NCBI GenBank assembly: GCA_023053575.1
Contig: JAKZAP010000022.1
Coordinates: 14,054,518-14,118,517 of the forward strand
Reading direction: 5' to 3'
DNA: 64,000 bases
Source: Branchinecta lynchi
Lineage: Eukaryota > Arthropoda > Branchiopoda > Anostraca > Branchinectidae
Shown here: positions 46,567 through 58,387 of the stretch, one piece after another
Layout: each line of letters opens with the position of its first letter
Numbering within the stretch: position 1 is the stretch's first letter
The notes under the pieces: generated by a model
Seen by the model: only the letters and a program-made list of their open reading frames with translations
Database searches by the model: none
What the model was told of the DNA's origin: nothing
Position numbers and translations under genes: made by a program

Positions 46567-47539
46567 ACGAAAATTCAAATGAGAAAAATGTGAAGTAGTT
46601 GGCCAATAGTAAATTCTAGTTCGAGAGTATGCATTACGATTCGAAAGTCGACGGACGGGTTATACCGCTCCTACCGGAAGGTCCGGCCAAGTAAAACTTT
46701 GCAGGACTTTCAAGTTGGACTCCAGGTTTCTCGGGGATGCCAGCGAATCCCCCAGTATCCCCCTATTTGAGGTAAAGCCAAAGTCCACGCAATTTTCGAA
46801 TTGAGCGCTCCTCGTGGGTGAAGTACGATCGGAAACACTACTCCAAATTGACCCCGGAAACTCTTCGCCGAGATGGGGTTTCTGATGACGATATTGATGT
46901 TTTTCTTCCTTATTCCTGATTATTCGCGATGTTCCAACTGAGCGCTCCTAGCGGGTAAAGTATGATTGGAAACACTACTCTTTTTGGAAACACTAGTACT
47001 GTTTTTGTTCTTTCTTTCTGATTATTCCTGCACGCTTGTAAGAGTTATCTTGTATTTAGCTTTTTTACCTACCATCAAGGCTGAATTTTACCAATTCTTG
47101 ATATTTCAATCGCGTTTTGGTGATGGAGTTTTACGCGTCAACTCTTATTAGCGTTTCCAAACGCTGAATTAAAAAAAAATAATATGAAGAAAAGACTGGA
47201 CGTGTCAACTGGTGGTGTTGGGGACCGGGTACTGACGGGGGAATACGCATATTTCCATTTGTATGAATGGCATGTAGTGAAGTATAAATGTTGTATTTAT
47301 TTAAAGAAGTCTTTCCATCCCGTGCATTACGAATTTGTCTTCTCAGCCGGGCTCTGGACATTTTGTTATTTACTTTGTTATTAAAAAGAACCTGAACCTG
47401 AACCTAAGGGTGCTAAAAATTCATTTCTTAGCAAAATCCTTGAGGCATAAACGATCATGGGCTAATGGGGATCATGAAAAAGTATATTTTGCTTTAACAG
47501 TACTTCTCTGAGAAATGACAATTTCTAAGCCAATCTTGT
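46567..47539. other. Intergenic with small duplications and a retroelement tail
   Basis: The block gcgctcct..gggt.aagta.gat.ggaaacactact occurs twice (about 46802 and 46945). (GAACCT)3 at 47388-47405 after an A-rich end marks a plus-strand non-LTR 3' end, the same tail type as at 19170 on the minus strand. Confidence 0.5.
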
Positions 47540-48470
47540 TAAGTCTCTGATGTTCAAAGTCGAGTTTCATCGTCCTTGCGGATCTGGAAGTACCTTAACT
47601 CGCGTTGACCGGAATTTCGGACCCACACCCCCTACAACTCCCCCAAAGGTGCCCGAATCTGGTCCGGTACTGTGACGTATCTATGGCTTGTGCTTGCTCT
47701 TCCCGCCAAGTTTCATCGCTACACTCTAAGGGTGTCACAAGAATGCCAGTTCTCCCCTCCAATCACCCCCACCCCACATTCATGGGATCTGGTCGGAACT
47801 GATCTCGGAAATTTGAGATACATCAAGTTTCATTCAGATCCGATCACCCCTTCGAAAGTTATACATGCCTCAAGACTCCGGATTCTCCACCCCCCCCCCC
47901 TCCCCACGATGGCCAGATTGGGAAACTGACTATTTTAAGCCAATCATCTCAAGGCTCAAATGGTCAAGCCAATTTTCATCGTCTTAGCCCCCCCCCCCCT
48001 ACCCCGCCCCGGTCCGAATACGGCCCAGTTCCGTCGCTGATGTATCTAGGGCATGTGCTTGTTCTTCCCACCAAGTTTCATCCCAATCGCTCCAGTCTAA
48101 TTTCCGGTTCTCCCCTCCGACTTCCCCCCCCCCCACATTTATCGGATCCGTTCAGGACTCGAAGTGGGAGATCTGAGACACGAGATTGTTAATGTACAGT
48201 TTCATTAAGATCCTATAACCCGTTCGAAAGTTATAGATGCCTCAATATTCCGGATTCTCCATCCCTCCATTCCCCCCTCGGTGGTAGGATTGGGGAAGTG
48301 ACTATTTCCAAGTTAGTTTGGTTCGGTCCCTTATATGCCTGCCAAGTTTCATCGTCCTAACTTTCTGGAAGTACCCTAACTCGAGAAGAGTGAACCGACA
48401 GACCGATTGACCAACAGACCAAAAAGTGATCTGTATATGGCACTTGAGCAAAGCTGCAAGTGACATAAGC
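47540..48470 (+). mobile_element. Family 2 element, left-truncated copy
   Basis: It holds two or more units (caagtttcat, ggatctgg, ccgatcacccc) with C-runs. It ends with a gacagaccgattgacc tract and the damaged hairpin tatggcacttgagc/gcaagtgacata. Confidence 0.7.
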
Positions 48471-49233
48471 ACTGAGCTATTCAAGAAACCATGGATTTTA
48501 ATAATTACATATAACTTTGGACGCTTTGGAAACTCGTAAATAAGGCATCAAGAAAACAATCACAGTAATCTTCGAAATAACTCATCAAGAAAATAATGAC
48601 AGTAAGCTTATAAGCATAAGATTGAGGTCAAATTGGTTTTGGAAAGGGAAACAAATCATAGTAAATCACATCGAGTTAAAATCATGGCACAAATAAAACA
48701 ACAAGAAAAAAAAAATCACAGTAAGTACTTCCACTTCCAAGCTGACTAGTTTCTATTATTCCCCCTATGTCTCACCATCAGCACATCTGACAGACATAGT
48801 AAAATAGCTCTCAGGTTGACGAGTAGAAAATCTGGAATCTGCTCCCTGCTGGTAGTATACAAAATTTAAGTTACCCATTACCCTATAGACCCGAATTATA
48901 AGTATGTCTATAGACACACATAAGTGTTGATTGTGTTGATTTTGAGACAATGGGGGACTAACAGAATCTAGTCCACTTTGAATGCTGAGCCAGAATAAGG
49001 CGAATTGATAACTTGAGACTTCTCAACGACAAATTAGAGAGCACAACTTAACGCAGCACAACACAAATTCTTTTTAGAAGGAGCATCAGTATAACTGACA
49101 GTATTTGAAACCTTGTACTTCTTTCCTTGAAACTACCAGGATAATATTTCAGGATCTCCCATCATAGCGTTCAGATTTTCATGCAATTATACTCTGTACC
49201 CACAGCATTCTCTTATTTCTTCCTTTCCACTTG
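48471..49233. other. Intergenic, nothing firm
   Basis: Positions 48750-49020 resemble 9060-9480 (ctagtccacttt, gaataaggcgaat), so an old dispersed repeat is likely. Confidence 0.4.
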
Positions 49234-50708
49234 AAACAAGACCAAAGGTTTCGATGGGATCCCAAAAATTCAATATCTGATCCAGACAACTGGGTCTTGT
49301 CTTAGCCAGATCCAGTCTTCGCCAGACTCCTTGAACATTTTTACAATTAAAATTCAGAAACAGATTAAGGCCAAATAGCTAATCACCTGAGAAAACCAAG
49401 TTCAGATTTGGATTCAGCATGTGTGTTTACCCCTATAAGTCATATCTGTTTTGACGAAAACTTCCTGCCACTTCTGCCAATTTCCCGGTTCCGGCCGAAC
49501 TCCAGAACTACTTGTCCGGCGAAAAAAGAAAGCTCAAAGACGAAATCAGGGTATCTTCTTTCCCCAGTAATGAACATCTAATCAACTTCAAATAGAAATT
49601 TAGCTTATAACAAATTTTCCGATTCCAGCCGGATTCCGGTCTAACTATATGTCCGGGTAAAATACGATTGTCACACAGGGACTCAGCATCTCTTCTTACC
49701 CCTAAATCGCTTATCTAATCAACTAGAAATAAAACTTTGACTTCCAACAGTTTTCCGGTTTTGGCCGGATTCCGGACGAACTACATGTCCGGGTAGAAAC
49801 TTGTTTTCACATAAGTGTTCAGCATGTCTTCTTGCCCTAAATCGAACATCCAATCAACTCCAAATTAAACTTCTAATTTTGACAAACTTTCCGGTTTGGG
49901 CCGGATTCCGGTCGAAATACTTGTCCGTCGAGAAAATAGTTTTCACCATCGTCTTCAGCATGTCTCCGTACCTCTAAATCGAACATTTAATCAACTTCAA
50001 ATAAAACTTTTACTTTCAACAAACTTTCCGGTTTGGGCCGGATTCCGGGCGAAATACTTGTCCATCGAGAAAATGGTTTTCACCATCGTCTTCAGCATGT
50101 CTTCCTACCCCTAAATCGAACATCTAATCAATTTCAAATAAAACTTTTACTTTCAACAAACTTTCCGGTTTGGGCCGGATTCCGGGCGAAATACTTGTCC
50201 GTCGAGAAAATAATTTTCACCATCGTCTTCAGCATGTCTTCCTACCCCTAAATCGAACATCTAATCAACTTCAAATAAAACTTTTACTTTCAACAAACTT
50301 TCCGGTTTTGGCCGGATTCCGGGCGAACTACTTGTCCGATGACAAAATGGTTTTCACCATCGTGTTCAGCATGTCTTCTTACCCCATAATCGACTATCAC
50401 ATTAGCTGTTTCAAAATATTTTGTTTGTCCCTTAATTTCAATCCCCTCCCCCACCCCTAAATGTAGAGCTACAAAGCCCATCTACGAACTTGACTGGTCC
50501 GACGACCCAACGAACCTTCTCACCAAGTTTCATCAAAATATCTCATTCCCTTCGAGAGTTATCGTGCTTACAGACGGACGGACGGACGGACGGACGGACG
50601 GACGGACGGACGGACGGACGGACGGACGGACGGACGGACGGACGGACAGACGGACAACTTTTGCGATGTCATAGGTATCCCTCCACTTACGTTTTGGGAT
50701 CCCAAAAA
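49234..50708 (+). mobile_element. Family 1 element, copy K (longest, well kept)
   Basis: It begins aaacaagaccaaaggtttcg. It has about eight internal units (the last four spaced 137 bp, with starts at 49896, 50033 and 50170). It carries an (ACGG)n tract of about 85 bp (50573-50657) and the terminal 16-bp palindrome TTTTGGGATCCCAAAA (50692-50707). It is non-coding and lies between cuticle gene 3 and the minus-strand gene. Confidence 0.88.
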
Positions 50709-50771
50709 CTATTTTGTAAAGCAATATGGTCAAACTGTTGGTAGATGTAGGTTGCAATGGTAAAAAACAAT

Positions 50772-50934
50772 TCACTTATCCTTTGAATCCAGCCTCTCAA
50801 ATGGAACATAAACATAAACTTCTGGGTCAGAACCAGAACAATGTGCTTGACATAAATGTTGAAGTTTCTGAATTCCAGCAATAATTTCATCAGAAACCTT
50901 CTTACTGACTGTGTGGAGATATTGAAGCTTAATA
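50772..50934 (-). CDS. Exon 3 of the minus-strand gene (terminal)
   Basis: The acceptor cttttaatcttcag precedes it. The exon codes 53 residues and TGA, predicted largely helical around SKKVSDEIIAGIQKLQ, and ends PFERLDSKDK. A family 1 element begins 64 bp beyond the stop, and I see no AATAAA between them. Confidence 0.6.
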
Positions 50935-53601
50935 CTGAAGATTAAAAGATGAGATCATGTTATTTTAAATATGCGAAGCACCTGCTCCACTTAACGAAAT
51001 TATGTCATAACCATACATTGACAGAGAAATTCAAAATTCAAGATGCTAGTGTGACCCTTTGGGATGTTTCCTCATCGCTTTCAAAAATCATGGACAACAG
51101 GCAGGGGCGTCGCAAGTGCATTTTCGGTGGGGGGGTGCAGAGCCAAAATTTTACCGAATCTTTCAAAAATCTTACCGAATCCTAGAACTCAGAATTCGAG
51201 CTTTAAATTATGGAACAGAAACAATTACGTGGGAAGAGTAAGAATAAAGGGCAGCATGAAAGACGATAAGCAACTATTAGGCGGCGTTTCGGCGAAGCCC
51301 ACATGTAGAATATATTGTCGGTTATGATTGCAGGAACATCTTCCATCTATTATAGCCAATATAAAACTAAATCGAGCGCCGCAGGCGAAACTTTTGAAAT
51401 CCATTTTTTTCTGTAGGCTAAAATTCGACTGCTTCTCTTACAAATTCTATCATTTACCGTTGATTAAATACTAAGACTCTCCAGAAACCGGATGGAGCGA
51501 CGTTCCGGCAGCAGCAGCAACTGTAGTCTAGTTAATATACTACCCATGATCACATAAAGTGAGCGCCGCAGGCGAAATTTTTTTTTTGCTTTTTCCTGCC
51601 AAATTTAATTTCGATCCGAATTCTAGCTTTAATGTTTGAAAATCTCAATCCTAAAATTGGCTTAAACCCCCTCCCCCCCCCCGTCAAATGACGCGCCCTT
51701 CCACAAAATACAGAATATTACGAAAAGTGCTGCAGGCGGAATTTTCGGAATATTTATGATTAGATATTCTTTTAGGGATCCAGAATAAAAGTAAGGACTA
51801 TTGATTGTATCATAGATCATCCCTTTTGTCTGCGACCAGTGCTTCACTCGACCTCTTCTGAGTTTCGAGATTCGTGGTAACTTCCGAATCCTGGAAATTG
51901 TAACGAATAAATTACCGAATCCCAGTTGTTATATCGAATAAGTTTAGACCGATAGTATGTTCGGGATTCTGTATAACTACCCTATGCCGGTTATTATACC
52001 GAATTGTTTTGGTATCGAAAGACTACCGAACAATTTTCTTATTCGGTATACTTTCGTCGGAACTGGAACGAAGTCAGGATTCGTGGTTAACTTCCTAATC
52101 CTGGAAATTATACTGAGTAAATTACCGGATCCTGATCATGATACCGAATAATTTTGAACCAATAGCTTATTCGGGATTCTGTGTAACTACGGAATCTCCG
52201 TAAATATACCGAATAGTTCCGGCATCGACAAATTACCAAATGATTTCAGTAAATTCTCTCACCGAATTCGTGATAACTACCGAATACTGGCAATTATACC
52301 GAATCCCGATCATTATACCAAAGAGATAGGTACATATAGCCTATTTAGGATTCTGTATAACTACCGAATCCCCGTAAATATATCGAACAGTTCTGCTATC
52401 GAAAAAATACCGAACAATTTTAGTGAAATTTTGGGCCTCCGGCCCAAAATTTTACCGAATCTCAAAAAGGTGGGGGGGTGCTGCACCCCCCGCACCCCCC
52501 CCTTGCGACGCCCCTGACAACAGGGACCAACCAGCACACAAAGTCGTCCACTGCTTCCTGACCGAAGATTAAAAATTAAGTAGCCTATCTTTTTTCTGCA
52601 TGTTTATGTGTTTTGTTTATTTTGTTTATTTTCTTCATTTACTCTGCCTTTTCAAAATGGTGGGTCATAAATAAATTACTTACTTAAGGAAAAGCTTTGC
52701 TTCTTCCCGCTCAACTGTCACATCAGGAAAATAGTAACAAACATTTTCTCCAATATCAGTATCATCAACAACAAAAATTGGGAATTGAGATGGTATGGGA
52801 GGCTGAGGGATAGGGAAAGGTTCGGGAAGGGATGCAGTGTCAGATGATGAAGTAAGATTAAAAAACCCAAGACAAGACCAGGACAAGACAATGGGGAATT
52901 CACAGTATCAGAAGGATGAACCAACTGGATATGGACATCCAAACTTGACTTACAAAACTACTATACAAAATCTTTTCTGAAAAAAAAAAGGCAGAAAAGC
53001 GTATCTCGATCAATCTCCACATGAACGAAACATCTATCACCTAATGGTTCTCAAGAAACAACTCACTGTAGAATTTATAACCACAGCAGGCTATTTACAC
53101 CTCACCCTTTCAGGTGACATAGCATAGCATTCACCAGACTAGGCTAAGTTCTAATGCTGATTTGCTGGGTTTGGTCAGGTAAGTTAGTCGGGTAAAGTAA
53201 AACTGATTGGTATTAAATTAGACTGGTATTAGAAAGAGTTCAGAAATTATTCACAGAATTATCAAAAGAAATTAATTAAGGGAATTAAGCAATCATTTCT
53301 TCACGAAGCTTATGCAAATAGGATTGTAGCTTATGAGCATTCAGTTGGTCTGAGACAGGCTCAAGACAGGCTAACCAAGAAAAGCTAACGAGCATCCAGT
53401 TGGTGTGAGACAGGCTAACAAAGAAAACAAAAACAGATATTAAATTATTTACTTACTCTGGCAGAACTCCAGAACATCTTTGTCCTTTTCGACAAATTTA
53501 TATAATGATGTGACTCCTCCATAGTGATGAGTCACAGTTCGCGCACTTTTCAGTTTGAAAGATGGCACGACAAACAAGAAGAAAACGGAATTTTCTTTCA
53601 T
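50772..53601 (-). CDS. Unrecognised three-exon gene, possibly frame-damaged
   Basis: Model on the minus strand: exon 1 53601-53457 (ATG, 48 codons plus one base, donor A|gtaagt), exon 2 52976-52684 (acceptor ttttttcag, donor AA|gtaagt) and exon 3 50934-50772 (acceptor aatcttcag, 53 codons, TGA). The junction of exons 2 and 3 keeps frame (AA plus T). Exon 1 reads MKENSVFFLFVVPSFKL and TSLYKFVEKDKDVLEFCQ. Exon 2 includes PIFVVDDTDIGENVCYYFPD. Exon 3 reads KKVSDEIIAGIQKLQHL and YVYVPFERLDSKDK. Exon 2 needs two one-base shifts, one of them at a T6 run, so this is either a sequence error or a decaying copy. I do not recognise the family. Intron 2 holds a 1.4-kb hAT element. Confidence 0.6.
51102..52516. 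mobile_element. Non-autonomous hAT-type transposon, copy 2 (1415 bp)
   Basis: The termini CAGGGGCGTCGCAAG match copy 1. The perfect 8-bp target duplication ACAACAGG lies at 51094-51101 and 52517-52524. It is close in sequence to copy 1 over its length. It sits inside intron 2 of the minus-strand gene and has no transposase frame. Confidence 0.88.
52684..52976 (-). CDS. Exon 2 of the minus-strand gene (frame-shifted)
   Basis: Three consecutive frames each carry part of a plausible protein: KILYSSFVSQVWMS first, QLVHPSDTVNSPLSCPGLV next, then SSSDTASLPEPFPIPQPP onward. One missing base near 52930 and one in a T-run near 52873 would join them. Splice sites at both ends are strong. Confidence 0.5.
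53457..53601 (-). CDS. Exon 1 of the minus-strand gene
   Basis: ATG at 53601-53599 opens 48 codons before the donor gtaagt. The hydrophobic start (VFFLFVV) is too short and polar-flanked to call a signal peptide with confidence. Confidence 0.5.
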
Positions 53602-53991
53602 GGAAGGGAGCTAACAAAATGAGTTTAACAGCGGGAGGTAAAGGACTTTTGATTTAGATTCCCGAGTTAAGTATGATGACAATTATGAGCCTGTTAATGG
53701 TAGAAATGTTGCCAACTAGTTCAATAATATTTTTCTAACAGAGTTGTGAAAGTAAGATGTTAATTGCTTTTTTAAAGAAAAAATTAGTCTTTTCTACTTT
53801 TGATTAGCTATGACGTCTTCTGCAAAACCAACCAATAGAAAGCATAATTCGCTTTTGTAATAAGAGTTTGAAGACTTTAAGCTGTAATATCTTTTCAAAC
53901 ACCTATGCGAAAAATGTAATCATACGATCAAAAAAAAGTTAGGATACCTTTTCCAGCCAATTGCAGGTTCACAAACGCTTTCACTTAAAGC
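53602..53991. other. Upstream of the minus-strand gene
   Basis: No TATA box or other clear promoter element is visible. Confidence 0.4.
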
Positions 53992-54412
53992 GTGTTCTCG
54001 ACGTTCCCTGGGTCTCCGCTTAAGGAGTAGCCGCGTTTTTGTTTGTCCCGGGGAACCACTCCCACTATTCTCCCGAGTCCCTACGGGCGGGGAATGCTCT
54101 GATTATCATCACCATCGTCAAAAAGGACTCCCTTTCATATTCGGAGGGGAATCAGTTTTTGCCAGTGTTTGTGCAATGTAAAATTAATTAAAAAGAATCA
54201 GAATAAACAAATCCCAAAATAAAGTGGATCTAGTAATTTCGTCAACTGCACATTCTTTTTTTCGAACAAAATACATTTTAGAAGCATTCTCCGTGTTCTC
54301 GTTGTTTTCCTAGGCGGAGTCCGCGTGGAGTGACTCCCTCTATTCTCGCCGTTCCGTTCGATTCCCCGAGGAGTCCTCGGGGAACGGCGAGAACACACTT
54401 TTAGGAAGTCCC
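53992..54412. mobile_element. DNA element with gtgttctcg inverted ends
   Basis: gtgttctcgacgttccc at the left pairs with gggaacggcgagaacac at the right. It shares its full body with 42060-42478 in cuticle gene 3 intron 1 (gattatcatcaccatc, aaaaaggactccct). It is non-coding. Confidence 0.7.
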
Positions 54413-54664
54413 GTATCTCACAGTGTTAAGTTATTTCGTTTATGCCCTTTTCTGTTTTCGGAAAAGTTCGATCACTTCGACCGTTTTTTACGGTTTTTAT
54501 GTTTCCCTAAATTATATATAAATTATTTCCTGTTGAATGACCTTGGTTGTCGACCAAGCTACGCTCTTTTCTTGGCTTTTACCCCAGAACCCAATAAAAC
54601 ATGGATATCAAAGTGATGTTGTAAAGGTAAAAAGCAAAGCGATAACAAGAACAAGAATCGAGAC

Positions 54665-54901
54665 CAGGGGCAACACGAATGGGGGGGGGGGGGGTTGTCC
54701 ATTCAATTTGTGGAAATAATCAAACGGATACAGTCAATACAAAAACAAAGTTTTCGATCTTCAAAACAGTCGATTTTTCGTCAAACATGCATTATTCTTA
54801 AAAACTGTCGGTATCTCTGCTAAAACAGTCGGTAAAACGACCAGCCAGTCGGTAATTACCTTCCCCCCTTCCCCGAAATATTTTGGCTTGTAATGCCTCT
54901 G
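54665..54901. mobile_element. hAT-type MITE (237 bp)
   Basis: CAGGGGCAACACGAATGG at the left and the inverted right end CAGAGGCATTACAAGCC bound it. The perfect 8-bp target duplication ATCGAGAC lies at 54657-54664 and 54902-54909. Inner accgactgttt blocks match the relative at 38138-38367. Confidence 0.85.
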
Positions 54902-55095
54902 ATCGAGACACATAATTTTCCGATTGTAGTTTCCAATTGTAGGGTTTTCCGAAACTGAATTGACGAATACATAGCCTCCGCAAAAAGTTAGAACTCAGGG
55001 TTCAAGGTCCATAAACGTTTATTGCAGAAACGTTTTTGCAACCTATACTTTGTTCAACGGATCTTAAAACAGTTCTCAAAACAGTTTCTCTTACA

Positions 55096-56789
55096 ACAAG
55101 AGCTACGAGCTCATATGGCACTTGTACGAGTAGGCTGTACAAGAAAGTAGATGAGAACCTCACAAAATACACCCGCCATCCAAAAATGCGGTTCGGAAAT
55201 AGAAATAGGATATTTAGTTTCACTCATTTCTGAGCAGTTCCGGCATCGTCTCGATTGTCTGCAGCAAATGCACATGACTGTTCAAACTTTCATCCCAATA
55301 AATCCATTTGTTTGATCCCTAGACGTGCTACACGATTTCCGGTACTCACTCTATCTCCACCTACCGTGGCCAAATAAGTTCCATCCCGATCGCTGCACTC
55401 TAAGCGTTTGTCAAGATTTCTGGTTCCCTCCACCAGCTCCCCCCCCCCCCCCCCCCCAGTGACATCGGATCCGGTCCGGATTTAAAGTGGGACGTCTGAG
55501 ACACGAGGTCATGCTAAATATCAACTTTCATCAAGATCCGACCAACCGTTCGCAAGTTAAAAATACCTCAATTTTGGCTTCCCCGTCCCTCCACCCCCCC
55601 CCCCCGATGGTCGGATCGGGGAAGTGACTATTTCCTATTTAATCTGGTCGGGTCCTTGGCATGCTTGCCAATTTTCATTGTCCTAGCACATCAGGAAGCA
55701 TCGAACTCGCGGGATCACTAGAAATTAGGACTCCCCCCCCCCCAACTCCCCCAAAGTGAGCGGATCCGTTCCGGTTATGTCAGTCAGGTATCTAGGACTT
55801 GTGCTTGTTCTTTCTACCAAGTTTCATCCGGATCTCTCCACTCTGAGCGTTTTTCAAGATTTCCGGTTTCCCCTTCCAACTCCCCCCAATGTCACCGGCG
55901 TCTGAGACATGAGGTCCTTCCATATATCAAGTTTCGTTAAGATCCGACGACCCGTTCGTAAGCTGAAAATATTTAATTTTTCCAAATTTTTCCGGATTGC
56001 CCGTCCCTCCACTCCCTCAAGACCCACCCCCAAGATTAATCGGATCCGGTCCGGACTCGAAATGAGACATCTGAGACACGAGATCTTTCCAGATATCAAG
56101 TTTCATTAAGATCCGATCATCCGTTCGAAAGTGATGAATGTCCCTATTTTCCGGATTCCGCCCCCTCCCCCACGATGGTCGGATCGGGCAAGTGACTATT
56201 TCCAACTTAGTCTGGTCGGGTCCCTGATATGCCTGCGAAGTTTCATCGTCCTAGCTTGCGTGGAAGTGCCCAAACTATTATTTATGTTTCTTGACTATGT
56301 CCAGGTTAATCAGGTCGTCAATCTTTTAACAATATATACTCCCACATACGCTCCCTAATACATCCAATATTCCTGACAAGTTCCATTATCCTAACAATGT
56401 AATTTGTTTAGATTATCCACTTTGTTCGTACTCCCGCATTCGCTCTCTCATACATGGACTCGTGGCTCAGTTGGTAGAGCGTTGGCCTTATAACTCAGAG
56501 GTTCCTGGTTCGCTCCCGCATTCGGGAAGCGCTTTTTTTTGCTACTTTTCGCTCCACTTTTGCTTTATAGTTTCCGGACTCCCGGATCCGGGGAAAGTCG
56601 GATTGAAGAAATGATTAATTTTAAGTTGAGCTGGTCCGGTCCCTGATACGCCTGCCAAGTTTCATCGTCCTAGCTTATCTGGAAGTGCCCGAACTAGCAA
56701 AACCGGGACCGACAGACCGACAGACCGACTGACGGACAGAAATTACAATCGCTATATGGCACTTGAGTAAGCTCAAGTGCCATAAAAAC
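55096..56789 (+). mobile_element. Family 2 element, second near-full copy
   Basis: It has the same left end as 24276 (acaagagctacgagctcat) and the same right hairpin (56755-56784). Its interior has diverged units with C-runs (about 55440-55457 and 55597-55606) and a tRNA-like insertion at about 56456. Confidence 0.8.
56456..56528 (+). tRNA. tRNA-like gene, anticodon TAT (Ile) if real; degraded
   Basis: The A box tggctcagttgg, a D stem gctc/gagc and a B-box-like ggttcgctccc are spaced as in a tRNA. The loop ccttataac puts TAT at the anticodon place. The acceptor and T stems pair poorly, and a T-run follows shortly after (56533-56540). It is probably a pseudogene or a tRNA-derived repeat. Confidence 0.45.
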
Positions 56790-58387
56790 GGTTCACAGAA
56801 AATGTTACAAGCTGAAACTCTTTTTGTAAAAACGTTGAAGTGGGCAGATTTTTTTTTTTTTTCAAGATATAGACCTTCAATTAAACCGAAAAGGAGTCAT
56901 TTTGAGCCTTCATGACCATATCGTAGCAGAGGAGAACCAATAGAATTCGGCGACGCAAGTTCGTGAGAAAAAAAAGACCAGGGTAACGTTTTTGTTTGAA
57001 GAGTTTTCCAGTTGCAAAATCGAACGAAAATAAATTTCCTTTTCTAGCGTAATATGTATTACATTGCCTTTACTCTTACAAGTCCCAGCACAGTCCACTA
57101 TCTTTCAACCTGATCTAACGATGTATGCCTTTTCTAAAGCTCAGAAAGTAAAGCTGGGCAAACGGATTCCGTGTCATTTGCAACGTATTTCACAAAAAGA
57201 GGGGTATTTTACTTTACAGTGTAAGAAATGAAGAAAAATGGCAAGTGTTATTAGGGTGGCTTCGATGGAATATAAGAGAATCAAAGAACCGTTTAGTGAA
57301 CCATATTTATTATAATAGTTTGTAATTTAACATTTTCCCGGCGATGTCAGCTTTCCATGTGTTTTCGCGATCAGTCCAGTGGGAAAGTGGAAAGTTATTC
57401 GAGGAATCGCTTTCCCACAGTTTTTACGATGCGCCTCGCTCGCCGGAAAGTAATTCCAAGATCTCAAAACCCTCTTAAGCTAAAGCCAAGCTTTTCCTGG
57501 AACAGTAAGATAGAGAAAACTGCTCACCCTGTTTCGAGCCATCTTGATTTTGCGACTTTCTTCGGAACCCAAATAGGTTAGAAATCCGGAATGACTCCAG
57601 CCACATCTTTCCTGAACGCAACCCTTTTAGAGACTAGTATATCTCGTCCGGATCATTCCGGAAAATCCTAGGATCTTTTCTAAGGTGAATGGAACGTTTG
57701 CGTATACAACAAAGGTCTCCAGGGGATACAGACTCCAGACGAATCCAACAAGACTGCAAAGAATGAAAAGTTTTTGTTCGGCCGTCTTCTGGACTACTAT
57801 TGCACTCTAACGACGAAAACAAAAATCCATGAAAAATAACATTGCGAAGAGTGTAGAGTTTTCGGATAAGATGTATGAAATAGTAGTACATGAAAGTAAA
57901 CAGGGGGAAAAAGATCTAGGACAGAGGGTGATACTTTTTATGATGGGGAGTGTAACAATAGTAATAATGGGTTTGTCGAACTTGTTTAAAGAATAAGGAT
58001 GGTGAAGAGGAACTATAGATTTTTGGAGAAGTGTTAGGTACTGGTTAGGGGTAGTGTCCAGCCGTTTAGTAGAAAGGAGCACGGATTACACGCGGAGACT
58101 TGGCCTGGTTTTATTTTGAAAAGAGAGGAAAATGTAAATGATGATACAAAGCGTGTTCCACCCTTCTAACAGTAGTTACTATTAGTTACTATTTCCATTC
58201 CATCCTCACGAAAAGTTACTATGATGACCGTTCCAACCTTGTCGGAATAGTAACAATTTGCTTACCATGCTCGGGAGCGTAGTAACTGCGCATCTCTGTA
58301 ACGTGATTGGTCGGATCGCCCGTGGTGTGAGATCCTGCTGGAAAATAGAAAAATGACTCCAGCCTTGACAGCAAAAAGCCAGAAATC
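56790..58387. other. Intergenic, nothing recognised
   Basis: No splice-compatible exons or classified repeats were identified. Confidence 0.35.
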
